A stretch of 64,000 nt of DNA from Amphibalanus amphitrite (lineage: Eukaryota; Arthropoda; Thecostraca; Balanomorpha; Balanidae), in contig NW_024881996.1 of NCBI RefSeq assembly GCF_019059575.1, positions 1-64,000 of the forward strand. The letters run 5' to 3'. Below the pieces are notes generated by a model. It did no database searches. It was not told the DNA's origin and saw only the letters and a list, made by a program, of their open reading frames with translations. Made by a program: the position numbers and the translations under genes. Of this stretch, positions 1 through 12,900 are shown in pieces; position 1 is the stretch's first letter; each line of letters opens with the position of its first letter.

Positions 1-744
1 GCGCCGCGCCGCGGGCGGACCACCGTTTAATCGTCTGTCACCGGCACGGGAGTGCCCCGCCGCCCGCCCAGCCCCGCCGGCGCCCCTCAGCCCTGGCGCA
101 GCTGTCGCCACACCGGAGACGGCTATCAGCGGGAGATGGGTCGGTCGGGCCGCCGTCCTCGTTTGCGAGGAAATCCGGCGGCTCTGGGTGGCCGACCCGT
201 ATTGGCAGTCGCCCGGCTGAGTCGTTAAAGTGGCCGGTGTTTTCACGGTGTGAGGGTGGGCTCCGCGAGAAGGCGTGACCTGGGCACCGAGCAGCGTGAC
301 CGGCTCCAACACCGTGTCGGCGGGATGAGCCGGCTGTGGCGCAGGAGCAGCGGCAGCTCTGAGAATATTCGCGATACGTAGCGATCTGTTATCCTCGGTT
401 AGTGAGCTGAGCTATGTACCTAATTGTATTCCTGTGCGCTTGAAGCACAATGCTCCAATACTATTAAATATATATTTGAGGTGCATATTCGGATGGACTA
501 AAGAAGTTGTCAGGGAGATGACGTTCTCTCATCTCCTCCCTCGGCCGTCGATAGTTTCACCGCCACCTCTTCATCAGTTCTCACTCCATTATCATTTCCT
601 TCGTCATTCAAACTGTCATCATGATGACAGCCTTCAACGAGCAGCATCATTCTAGTTCCATATTTATACATTCATTAATAATCTGTGGACAGGGTGACCT
701 TTCAGTCTCAATTCGCGATCTCATCACGAAAGCCGTACGGCTAG
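1..744. other. Upstream intron or flank, no gene recognised
   Basis: The first 300 bases are very GC-rich and the rest is average. I found no exon matching the N-terminal part of rapsyn here, so this is most likely intron of the rapsyn gene whose first exon or exons lie before the window. Short open frames are present but have no recognisable content. Confidence 0.5.
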
Positions 745-1008
745 CGCAGCGGTGTTCGTCTAACGCAGCTGTGTTCATGTTGACTAATGATGCTTTGCTT
801 TGCTTCTGTCAAAGTAGGTAAGGTGTGTTCGCGCAGAGGCTTTTGTGCTCCAAAGCAGCTGTGTTCCTGTCGTCTAACCTAGCAATGCTTCTGTCCACTA
901 ACACAACTGTTCTGTCGTTATAACGTTGTGATTATGAAGTCACACAGCTGTGCTTTTGTCACGGGGATGTGTTTTCGTCCACTAACGCAGATGTGGTCCT
1001 GCCGACAG
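745..1008 (+). repeat. Degenerate ~24-bp intronic tandem repeat up to a splice acceptor
   Basis: A motif like TAACGCAGCTGTGTTC followed by TGTC(C)AC recurs with variation about every 22 to 40 bases (near 760, 850, 880, 945, 985). The last unit supplies the branch and acceptor region of the next rapsyn exon, ending in CCGACAG at 1002-1008. It is a degenerate minisatellite; unit boundaries are approximate. Confidence 0.5.
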
Positions 1009-1516
1009 GGAACTGGTGGAGCTCGCCTTTCAGCAGCTGGACATCGCACACAGCATGGAGGACAATCTGCTGAGAGCCGAGGCCTACCTCAACCTGGCGC
1101 GGGGCAACGAGCGTATGGGCAGTCTGGACAGCGCGCTGCAGTATTGCCGCCACTCGCTGTACAGCCAGTGTGATCAGTCCCGTACCACCGGCCAGGTGCA
1201 CCTCTGTCTGGGCAACATCTACGTCACCTACTCCAACTTCAGCAAGGCCATCGAACACTACGAGCTCGCGCTGAAAGTGGCGCGCAGTATACGAGACGTC
1301 GGCCTAGAACTGCTTATTTATGTCGGCATGGGTCAGGTGTTCAACGTGCTCAAGGACTACAACAAGGGTCTCCAGCTGGTGGCGAAGGCGTTCGAGCTGT
1401 CCAAGAGTTTCCAGATCTGTGATCTGAACATGCGGCACCAACGGCTGGCGCTGCTGCACCTGGTCACGCCGCTGAGGAAGCTAGGCAGGATGTCAGAGGC
1501 CTACGAGTGCTGTCAG
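1009..1516 (+). CDS. RAPSN: Rapsyn exon (TPR region)
   Basis: The acceptor is CCGACAG at 1002-1008 and the donor is CAG|GTGAGA at 1517. The exon starts with one base completing an upstream codon, then reads 169 codons from ELVELAFQQLDIA to SEAYECCQ, leaving phase 0. It covers several TPR helix pairs and aligns with the rapsyn segment from the second TPR onward. Confidence 0.92.
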
Positions 1517-4500
1517 GTGAGAGGAGAGTGCTGGAAACTTCGGGAGAAGTTAGGGGGTGGTGAGTGGGTGGGCGGTGGATGGGGTGGGAAGAGGGGAGGG
1601 ACATGGCAGGTATAAAATAAATCAACCGCCGACGGCTGCATGTACGTTTAGAATGACTCACTTGAAAGGTTGAAACATAGGTTAGAAAGTGTCTGATATC
1701 ATACGTGGTTCAGTACTGAGAAAGCTTCGGGCCTCTGCTCGTAAATTGCATTGCAAATTTTTGGCAAAACGTGGCCCTGCATGACGTTGCCGCTGTAAAC
1801 GTTAGCTTTATGACGACATGACGCTTCTTTGTAATGCATTGTACCTGCTCCACTTTAAACCCACTGTTTTCAGCATAATTTTAAGTGGTCAGCAATGAAA
1901 CATCCTAAACAATCGATTCCTCTAAAAAGTTAATTGTTTTCAAAACGGGCTTCGCTGAGGAAAACTAAATATTATAACCAAATATTTCGGCTTTATTGAT
2001 CAGCCTTGTTCACTGGTTTGAAATACATTTTTCTCAAAAACATGACCTAAAAATTCAAATATTCATATCGTGCCGTCAGTGATGACGATCTTCTAGCTTA
2101 CGAAAAACCGAACAAATGAATCGTGGTGAAACACATTTCAAGGCACACTGTAACAGGCAAACGCACACATGTTCCTATCTCAACGCAATGTCCCAAATAG
2201 GGCTGATGGTGACCTTTCCGACCCCCCTGTTCATTGACGAATTGTGCACCTTAATCTCCAGTGCCTCACGGATAGTCCTACGCTTCCAGTTTCTTTCAAC
2301 TGCCAATGTTTTCGCGTCTCTTGGATTTATTGATTTGTTGCATGAGTAGGCATGCTGAGCTGTTGCTGACGTGTCTGTGCGGCCATGTTTTAAATCAGCC
2401 ATGTGCTCCTTCATTCTGGTGCTCTTCAGCCATGTGCTCCTCCAAAACGGCCAGCTGTCGTTTCTTGATGTACGTGTTAGCAGGAGCGGTACAGGTGGTC
2501 TGCACACCGCTGTCTACAGAAAACCAACTGCCAGCGACGCATACATCAGAAACAACTCAAACCACCCAGAAATGATGAAAGTGGGGGTCATCAAGAATCT
2601 AGTCCGGCGAGCAGAGAAAATTTCAAGTACCAAACAAGCAGAAGCCAAAGAGAAAGAACATCTGAAGACTGTTTTCAGACAACACGGCTATCCTAGCCAC
2701 GTGATAAAAAAGGGCTTCGATGTGCGAAACCAACAAAAAGATGACACAGACCAGGATACAGTAAATCAAAATGAGGTCACCCGCACAACATACATTTCGC
2801 TTCCATACGTAAAGGGGTTAAGTGAGCCCATAGCAAGACTTTTGAAGCAGCACCACATCAAAACGGGACACAAGTCAAGATCACTTCGAGACCATTTAAT
2901 GCAGGTGAAGGACAAAGTGCCACCTGAGATGAAAAAAGGCACCGTCTATCAGATCAGATGTGAGTGCGGTGAGTCCTACATAGGAGAAAGTGGACGTCCA
3001 AAATCAACCAGAATGAAGGAGCACATGGCTGATTTAAAACATGGCCGCACAGACACGTCAGCAACAGCTCAGCATGCCTACTCATGCAACAAATCAATAA
3101 ATCCAAGAGACGCGAAAACATTGGCAGTTGAAAGAAACTGGAAGCGTAGGACTATCCGTGAGGCACTGGAGATTAAGGTGCACAATTCGTCAATGAACAG
3201 GGGGGTCGGAAAGGTCACCATCAGCCCTATTTGGGACATTGCGTTGAGATAGGAACATGTGTGCGTTTGCCTGTTACAGTGTGCCTTGAAATGTGTTTCA
3301 CCACGATTCATTTGTTCGGTTTTTCGTAAGCTAGAAGATCGTCATCACTGACGGCACGATATGAATATTTGAATTTTTAGGTCATGTTTTTGAGAAAAAT
3401 GTATTTCAAACCAGTGAACAAGGCTGATCAATAAAGCCGAAATATTTGGTTATAATATTTAGTTTTCCTCAGCGAAGCCCGTTTTGAAAACAATTAACTT
3501 TTTAGATATTTATTAACCTGAGGAAAAGAATAATGACGCTTCGGCAAATCGATTCCTCGTCATTTCATCCCTCGGTATCGCCCACGCACCACGTTACCAA
3601 TAGATCCTCGTTCTCGAGCTAATATATAGTTCCTGCCGCTGCCAATAGATGTCTCTGTCAGTATGGCGCCTGCAGCATGCTGTGCCGCAGGGCTCGACTG
3701 GCGGCGCGGGCGCCTGACGCATGCTGCTCCGCAGTGCTCGTTCGGTACCGCGGGCGCCCGAATCTGATGCGTGCTATTCCGCATCGCAGTTTATTCTGAA
3801 TCAGCACCTTCTCCGCTCATGGTTCACGAAACGGTTCATGGGCTTCATGAAACATTGAGCACCCCACGCACTGTACTTACCGAAGCGCATGCCTGAGGTC
3901 AGAATTAACACACCAATTTCATAGCACCAACTAATAATACTGACGTTCACCGCAGTTCAAAAGCTCCTTATTTCACTGTCGCTAATTAATCACAGCGCTC
4001 GAGTGACGTGTGTGGCGCTGGAATTGGCCGTTGGTAGACATGTGGTGGCTCTTGCGGTGGGTTATTGGCTCGACAGTGGCCTCTCTAGTCTGATGAACGT
4101 GCCACCTACATCACTCGACCGTCACACACAGACACACAGAAGTGCGCGCGCACACACGTAAGACCAATAAGGCTGGAACGATTGCTTTTTGCTGTAGAAA
4201 CTTGTAGCCAGCGGCGAAATTCGAACCTGACTGAATGCGCTACTCTTTCTGTGGGCTTAATTTGAGGAAATATAAAAAGCATTTTGACCAGTAGTTCTCA
4301 ACAGTAGTGACTGAACGACAGCTTTGTGTTTTTATGTGTTTTTATTTATTTAACTGATATCATCGAACTCAATGTCACTAACAGAAAGTTAGCTCAAAGG
4401 TCTCCACCATCTACATAGCACACAGCGCTGTCACGGCGCGGCCCTTTCCATTCGTTGACCTCGCTCTGGTGCTGACACTGCCCATCTCAGAACGATAGCC

Positions 4501-5704
4501 GAACACGCCTCTCGCTTCGGAGAAGGAGAGCAAAACCTTATCGATTCCCACACCCAACTTTGCCACGATGAGAAGAAGTCTGTTCGCTGCGCTTACCAAC
4601 CAAAGTATCTATCGGCGGAACAAAGGCGGCTCGGACGCGGCCGGACAAAGACCTTTCCGCGGCGCTCCAGTGAGACTGATCCTGCTGCTGGGCTCGGTCA
4701 AACAGACAGAGTCTCATCAGTGCGGCCCGACAGAAGCCATGTCGGCGACAGTGGCGGCCAGCCGCGCCCGGAGGCCACAGTTCATGTAATATGCAGTCGG
4801 CGCGCCCGGCTGCCGACCGCAGGCCGCTGCAGGCCCCGCTGACCGATGGCAGGCCAGTATCTACGTGATCCGACCCCGGCACAGACGCGTTAGAGTGAGT
4901 CGTATCTTGGCCTTCTGTCAGCCGGCGGGAGTCCGCGGGATAAACAGGTCACGTAAATTTGCCGGCACGGGGCGTGGGTGGGTCGTTTAACAAATGCCGG
5001 GCTGTTAAACCCGCAGCGCCTACGATGGTATCTTTTTCGACGAAAAAGGCGGCATGTTTGCTGAAGGATATTTACCTCTTGAAAAGTAGACGATTTAAAA
5101 CTCCCGAAAAAGCGATGCTGCGTAAAGTAGCCGCTGAAACTTCAGCATATCGAAGTAGATGGATAGAACACCAAGGCAACGACAAATGTAGTCACTAAGA
5201 CCTCCCCAGCTTCACTTTTAACTGAGCTCCGTCTTGCAATGTGTACGTATTTGAAGGTGCGGTTTTTTCGGCTCGGCCCAGCCTTTATCGACTGTCGGAC
5301 GCAGCTGTTGGCGCCGGATAGGGCAGGCCAGTGCGCCGATTTCCGCTGCTCTGAACAGTGTGTCAATACCGGCCTCGGCAGCCGTGGAGACGCAACTGAG
5401 CGAGAGAGCGAGGCCGACTGACCCCAACAGGGTGTTACCGGAGAGACGGCTGTGCCGGGCAAAGACGGATGGGGAGAGTTCCGGTAGAGGGGATGGTGCA
5501 AGGGCGGGGTTCAGCTACAGCACAGATCCAGGGTGTCGTGCTTGGAGAAGGTAGTTTTAGCTCAGATAATGTTTTATTCGCTGTTACTGTTGGTATAAGT
5601 TCTCTTCCACCATCTTTAGACCCATGATAGAGAACTTAAAGCAAGACTGACGACAGGGTATTTTCAACAACAAAAACAAATGTTTACAATAAACTGCATA
5701 ACAT

Positions 5705-5783
<79 letters not shown>

Positions 5784-5789
5784 GAGGAG

Positions 5790-5821
<32 letters not shown>

Positions 5822-6852
5822 GGAGGGAGGAAGAGAGAGGGAGAGAGATGAGACAAAACACCTGTTTCGTTTCTAAATTCTCTTTCTCACTCTGTTTCAG
5901 GACGCGCTGCGGATGGCACTAGAGGCAGGAGACCGGCCACTAAACGCCCGAGGTCTCTGCGCCATGGGTGATATCCTCAGACAGAAGAGCGACGGACAGG
6001 TGAGGAGAGTCAGACCACAGGCGGTACATGAATCTAAACCACGACTAGACTTTATTCGTTTCTAGACTCCAGTCATGGTTTGTATTTACGAGCAGGCAGT
6101 GGCGAGGTAAGGTTTGGTGAGACAGGATCAAGCGTTCCCATCTAAAAGGTCGTGTCGTTCCTTCAATCGTTGTTCGTCCACTCGGTTCGGATGTAGTTCA
6201 TTTTCCTACGCATGATAACTTCTTCGTAAAACAGTTTAACTCAATCATATGCCATGTGATCTCGCCTGACTTCCAGTTTCTTTCGAGAAAGAACCTCTAT
6301 AATTTCGCCCCCCTCGTGTTTGACCTTGGATGACCAGCGAGTCTACCAGCGATTCTATAGGTCTACTACGACCACAACTATGACCTCATTTCATGGACTT
6401 TGACCACAGACTTTTGTCCACTTTTGTAGACCTTTGCATTGGTCTACAGAGGTCTAGACCTCTGAGCTATTTGGACCTGCCCAGTGTTCATGCATGAAGG
6501 CAACGTCTAACGCTGCCCTCGCCCCTCAGTTTCACTCAGTCAACTCAATGCACAAAGTCAGTCAACTGGTGGCACCCTTTCTCTCGTGTATTTATGCTTT
6601 GCTCTCTTACCACTCCCCTCAGCTGACCAATATCTACCTCATTTTACCTCTGCCTTCCAGCGCGCCTACCGGCGGTACGAGGCGGCGCTTCAGATGTTGA
6701 CAGATATGGAAGACGCGTTCGGACGAGTTCTGGCATTAGACGGCATGGCCAAGTCCATCAGTCTGCTCTGTCGTCAGAAGAAGGTGTGCGACTGCAAACC
6801 ACTGGAGGCATACACCAGGCTGCTGGATGCCGTTACCAACTGTGGCAGCAAG

Positions 6853-6938
<86 letters not shown>

Positions 6939-9900
6939 GAGAAGGGGAAAGCAAGCGGGGGAGAGATGCACAAGAATGAGGGAAGGAGGAAGGGAGAGTG
7001 AGAGTCGGGAGGAGAGAGACACGAACATAACGCATTCCTTTCTGATTCAATAATGCTAGAGAGGTTAAGAAAGAGATAAATTCCTGGTTAAAAGGATTAC
7101 TAACTAATGTGGCTGAGCTGAGAATAAGATTTCCGCTTTTTCCAGTAGTGTAATACGCCGAACGTTGGTGCTGCTCACAATAGGCAGTCGGAATAAAATA
7201 AAGTGAAAGTAAAGTTAGACACGAAACGTCTTTGCATAACTATGATCAACAATTTGCATCCGGTTCCGATTAAAGGGACCCTCCCACCTTCAAAAAAGTT
7301 AATGAATTGGCATAAAAGTGATGTAGCGTGAATCACAAAGAGCGAAAATGAACATCTACCAAATTTTACCGGAAAATATTCACCCGTTTTCGAGATATAA
7401 GACTTTTATTTTTGTTTACTTTTTGGGAAATCCGCTGTTTCTATGACGTCACATAAAGGTTTTCTTTACGTCGGCATTTGGAAGCAATAGTTTGGTATCA
7501 AAGTGCGACAAATATTGCGCGAATGATGCGTTTATCTTATCAAGGTCAATATATGATGGCCAATAAAGGATTCCAGACAATTCTTATGGCATTTCTTCGT
7601 ATCGCAATTCTTCGTCTGCAAATCTTCGTCAGGGCATTTATTCGTACCTATCGCATTACTTTGTCTCGCACCAGGGTATATGAAAATCGGCTCGCATTTC
7701 TTCTTCAACGCAAATATATGCAAGAGTAAGCATTGAGGGACAAATAAATGCACCGACGAAGATTTGTAGACGAAGAAATGCGGACGAAAAATTGTGCTAC
7801 GAAGAAATGTCATGCGAGGATTCGTTCGGGTACCATGACATTATTTCAAAGTCAAGGTTCACAGCTGATCTGCTAAATCAAGCCAAGAATCCAAACTATC
7901 AAAAAACTATAAATATTTGTTTGTCTGTCACAGAGGTCTCAAGCAATATAAGGTTGACATATGTTGAATCAAAAATCTACTGCCACAACTCACATCTCCT
8001 GCCTTAGTTTATCATTGTTGTTTTAACTTTTAACTTGCTTTCAAGAGAAACAGAAGCCAGTATCTGATATTACTTCAGATGATTGTTTCAAGATCTGAGT
8101 TCAAATGGAAATAAAAGCAAGATCAAGATGAAACAGGGATTATTGCTGTTAAAGTAGTTTGGCCATGATACAACAAGCACATAAATCATTAGCCAAATCA
8201 AATACTGGTTGGTTTGTCAAGATGTTTGTTGTCTGTCGTCTGTCGAGCTGCCATGAACACTGAACGCTCTCACTCTTACTTTAAAGAGAGTAGTTTAAGT
8301 TGAATGGTAGTGAGCTGTAATTAGACAAAGCAGCTATTCAGTGCTCACATCAAGCCAGGCTAGGAAATGGCATCAACTGTGGTGGGAGGAAGCAGGTTCG
8401 GCAGCCCTATGTTGTAAACTTCTGTTATGTCTTGTGTTTGATCAACTGATGTTTTCTGCTCTGTTTTGTGCAGTGATAGTAGCAGGTAACTGCATGCTTG
8501 TCAAATTATGTGAATAAACGAATTCATAACATTGCATTTTTCTCTCCATGCAAGGAACAAGTAAGATGTTGTAGAAAATGTAATAGAGGGCTGCATTGCT
8601 GATTTTGCACTTTATCGGAGCTTTATTTAGAATTGCTTTCCTGAAAGCTACACACAGGCCACAGTGCTGAAATTCACAATGTCATAGCTTTTGGCAGAAA
8701 AAAGAAAAGACTTACCTAGGTAAAATTGGCTGAAAGTATGGCAGAGCAGGTCTTGATGCGTATGCCCATCCGTGTGCTTGCCGAAGCCGAACTGACTGCA
8801 ACACATTTAACTCTGACCCACCATGGTGGCTGGCATATCCTGAACTTTCACCACTCTAAACAAGACAAATTTCAGCCCTCAGCATTGTATTAAAACACTG
8901 TACAAAACACTCAAAATTTGTTTCAGTGCCATCCACGGACAACATCAGTCGCCATTCACCAGGCCAGTAAAAACAGAATAGATAATAGCTTCAAACCCAT
9001 GTAGTCAGAGTTACTAGGTCTGCACCTCAAAACAAAATCCAGGTGACATTCACCACGCCAGTAAAAAACAGGTACTTAGGTAACGTAACAGCTTCAAATC
9101 TGGTAACATGTTGGTCGGACTTTACACTACCATATTTACATGGAATAATATGATACCAAACAATAGTGCAACCATTCTGGACAACAAAAGTGTATGATAA
9201 AATTAATTTAGAATACTCTGGCAGCATGATTTACGAGCACAGGCAGGTGTTACCTACCAGCCTTCTCAATGCTCGTAAAACCAACATTGTAGTTTTGATT
9301 TTACCTTACATGATAACACACTTGGCTGCAATGGCACATTTAATTTAATACTGTGAAAAGACCAGTTATAACCACTTCACAAGCACAATTGCACCTCATG
9401 CCGACATCCTTTTCCAAAGACAGTCAGCAGCGTCTTTCGTCAAAACTGGAAGATAAATCCTTTCAACTGTTAACATCAAAAATATTTCTTCATGGTGTGA
9501 CTGTGATTTCCATATGGAAACCTTGCAGGAAAAGAATTAATGTCAATTGTCAGCTCCTCAAATTTCTTTGGACTTTAACTTGCAGTACCATATCCAGTTT
9601 GCTTTGACATTTTGTTTTTTATTCCATGTTGAAGTTGAACACCAAGCTTGAGCTCCAGATATAGCAGGCAGCTTGATCATCTTCGGCCTTGGTATAATAT
9701 CAGTCCAAGTTCCAGTGGTGGGTATCTTGTAATATTCAAATTAAAATGAAAAGCAGTAGGCTTTCTCAGCGCCGACGACGGATTTCACGTTGATAAAAAA
9801 GGGAGCTCAAGGTCAGCAAAACTCGGGTTCAAGGAATGGCGGGCGTTGAAATGACTGCTGACGTCATCAAAAAACCGCTAGGGACTAAGCTGGTCCCACC

Positions 9901-12900
9901 CTGCAAGTAAAGGGAAGAAATTTCTTGAACACCATAAAGCTGCGGGGGTTGCGACCAGGATAAATGGTGGTTTCTGAGCCTGGCCGCAAACTTGGCTATC
10001 TCAACTCAAAACTAATGTTAAGGTGGGATGGTCCCTTTAATATTTATGCACGAGGGCAACAGAGCTTTAGCAAAGATTGGTAACATCTTTATGAAATGTA
10101 ATGAAAACGTCATACTCTGCACATACAAACTGCTAATGTCAATTTACTAGCGAAAGCCGGCCCAACTTCTGCCGAACACAACTTCCCCGGATGTTCTGTC
10201 TGCGGCTCAGAGGCACACAAATTACTTCTCAACTTCACTGTGTCAGCCGGGCGGTGCGACTGGCTCTGAAGATGAGTTAGACGTGCAAAATTTCTCAGCG
10301 AGAAGTTCGCGGCCGGGCTTGCCACTGGTGAAGTTCACCTAATACGATCCCATCAACGGCGCCCAGCTACATGACATAACAAAGATATGCCGTGGGGGCG
10401 TGAGGACGTCACTGGGACGTGCCGTGGGGACGTGAGGACGTAATGGGGACGTGTCGTGGGACGTGACAGAGCCTTGATGTGAGGAGAGGCACGTTATGGC
10501 GACCCCGAAAACCGACTCTCGAGATCGGCTCAGCTTCATGTCTGCAGAGTAGGAGGTCGGTTTCGGCAAACGATGCCCCCGGGCTTTCCTGCGCCTCTTT
10601 GGCGAGCACTTCTCGTCAAAACTGCTCGCCGCTCTCAGCGATCAATTGCCAAACCCATCGAGATGAACGTTTTCATTCCAGGCAATGACCTATGCTATCA
10701 CAAAATTATGGCTCGATCAGGAGAGGTGAACTTCACAGAACGGTTTTGTTCTTTAAGCTTAGGAAAGAAGTATAGCCAGGGGCGGCGCCACGGGTTTTCG
10801 ATAGGGGGGGACGGGGACTGTAGCTGTCCGAAAATCCCATAAGTAGATACTGATCGTGTATGCAAAAAGAAAAACGAGGCACGTAACGCCGCGAAACTTG
10901 GCAAAGCCCAAAACACATCGAATGGTGCATCCCGTTTCCAAACTTATCCTAGGACACCTAAGATCGATCACCTTTTCAAGCATCCTTGCCTCTAAATCAA
11001 AATTTGCAATCTTGCCAACTCAAAGCTGGTTTCCTACAAGCTGCGAATTGCTTAGGGATACTGGCCGCGTGGCCGAGTGGATTGGGTGTCCGGCTGAAAA
11101 TCCGGAGGCGGGAAGTTCGCGACCGGCCGGTCAGTGTCGAGTAGCAGTGCCAACTATTCTTACGTTTCGTACTTTCAAATTTTCGATCTTACGTCTGGTC
11201 AGCTTCATGGCTTCACCATCATATAGTCATGGAGGAAAAGTGGGAATGTCTTCTGCTCTGACAAGTGCGCCAAAACTGCAATATAATTTCAGAATCATGA
11301 CATCACCACCTGATCCATATGCAACGGGCAGGGTGCAGCTAATGGCTAGCCGTCAGTGGTCATGTCATTGGTGGTCACTCAAAAGGTCATGCTAGGTCAT
11401 GGAAGGTCACCAGCCGTTATTTGATCACACTTTCTGATGGATTTTACTTACCAAGAGCTTCGCGGGAAAAACGAGGGCATGCCGCATGCACCGTTGAAAA
11501 AGAATTGAGTGAAAGGGTCTCAGGTCCGGCGGCCTCTGCAGGTGAAATGCCCCAGGGTAGGATTCCGGTCCTTGTTGATTAACTTCGTCAAAAATGGCAG
11601 TAGAGCTGTGATGTCGGCACCATTGTGTTCGTCATGATCGAGCTGGCACGACCTGCATCGTTCTCATATTCACCCTCCAATCGTAACAACACTGAAAACA
11701 CTTCACTGAAAACAAGTTGAAAGAACGTAATGCAAAAGTATCTTAAAATATTCCACTCTTAGGTTTTTTGGGTATTAGGGTAAACTGGCTTAGAGGCGAA
11801 GCAGAACGTCTGGTTCATGAAGAACACACACAGTGTTTCACATAGACCGAAGACACGTGCTGCTTCTTCGCGTGCAGTCTTGGCGGCCCCAGGGGACTTC
11901 AACTCGACCAACACCGGTTCTTCTTCGTTCTCCCTAGTCACGTGATATTACGTCACACAAAGCGCGCGAAAGATAAACCCTTTGAAGGTTTTGCACGAAC
12001 TAGCATCGGGTTTAAGAAGAAGGGGTTGTGGTTTGATCAGTGTAATGGCTTTCATCAAGACCACGCCCGCGGTACCACGTTCTAGCGTCCACCGGAAGCG
12101 ATCGCCATTTTTCGATCGCGTTGGATCACGCTTTGTGCAGTGACGAGCGGCTGGTGCAAGATTGCGTGAATGGCAAGTAGGATCGAATATTGAAGAACTG
12201 AAATAAGGTTAATTTTTGGCTTGTCAAGTGTTGTGTATTATCTATATTACTTGTGATTGACAATGATAAGCAATATCACAACGCTCTTCAAATGCATGGA
12301 TGAATGCATTGGATGAAGAAAATTCACATGCAAGACCAATCAATGCAGTAAGTATTTATATGTTGTATAAATGCCCCATTGCTTAAATTATGCATGTGGT
12401 ATTTAGACAAATCTACCAAATGAAGATAAATCAGGAATAGAATCAGCTTGCCATTTTGGGGTCAACTGATTTAGGCATAAACTTGGCTGATTTTAATAAA
12501 CATAGGTATGCTCTTGCTGATTAGTGCAATATTTTATCTATGTAGCTGCACTTTATACGTTAAGTGCATTATTTTATTTTTGGAGTGGGCTCATGGTTTC
12601 TGAAGTCAATCTAAGTTTCTTTACTCCCTGCCTGTTGAATAACGCATCCGCCCGACTCTTCATTCTAGGGGACGAGGCCATCCCGCTCTGATTGAGGCCC
12701 TGGAGTCTGAGGAGAGCGTCCTGGCGCGCGGAGACGTCGACATCGTCGAAAACGCTGGCTTGAAGCTGGTGGTGGAAGGAGAAACTGTATGTGATTTGGG
12801 AGAATGCGATATCGCCACCCGGCTGCTGACATGGGCGATAGCGCATACTGTGTTTGGGAAAACATCCACTTGCTAAAGCTAAAAATGTGTTAATATTTGT

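Larger units (their letters stand above)
1911..3558 (+). mobile_element. 5'-truncated Penelope-like element with inverted 3' copy, 12-bp TSD
   Basis: The same 12 bases, AATCGATTCCTC, lie at 1911-1922 and 3547-3558 and bracket a 1,624-bp insertion. Inside, 1923-2421 is an inverted copy of 3007-3505, and between and through the right arm runs the C-terminal part of a Penelope-type polyprotein (2440-3252). Penelope-like elements are GIY-YIG retroelements known for 5' truncation, variable target duplications and terminal repeats in direct or inverted order. The right arm continues 41 bp further (3506-3546) than the left. It sits in a rapsyn intron, in the gene's orientation. Confidence 0.88.

Noticed and set aside
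5680..5922. Glu-Arg repeat proteins encoded by the GA microsatellites (also near 6586, 6774 and 59353)
   Set aside because: Direct translation of simple repeats, with no evidence of expression.
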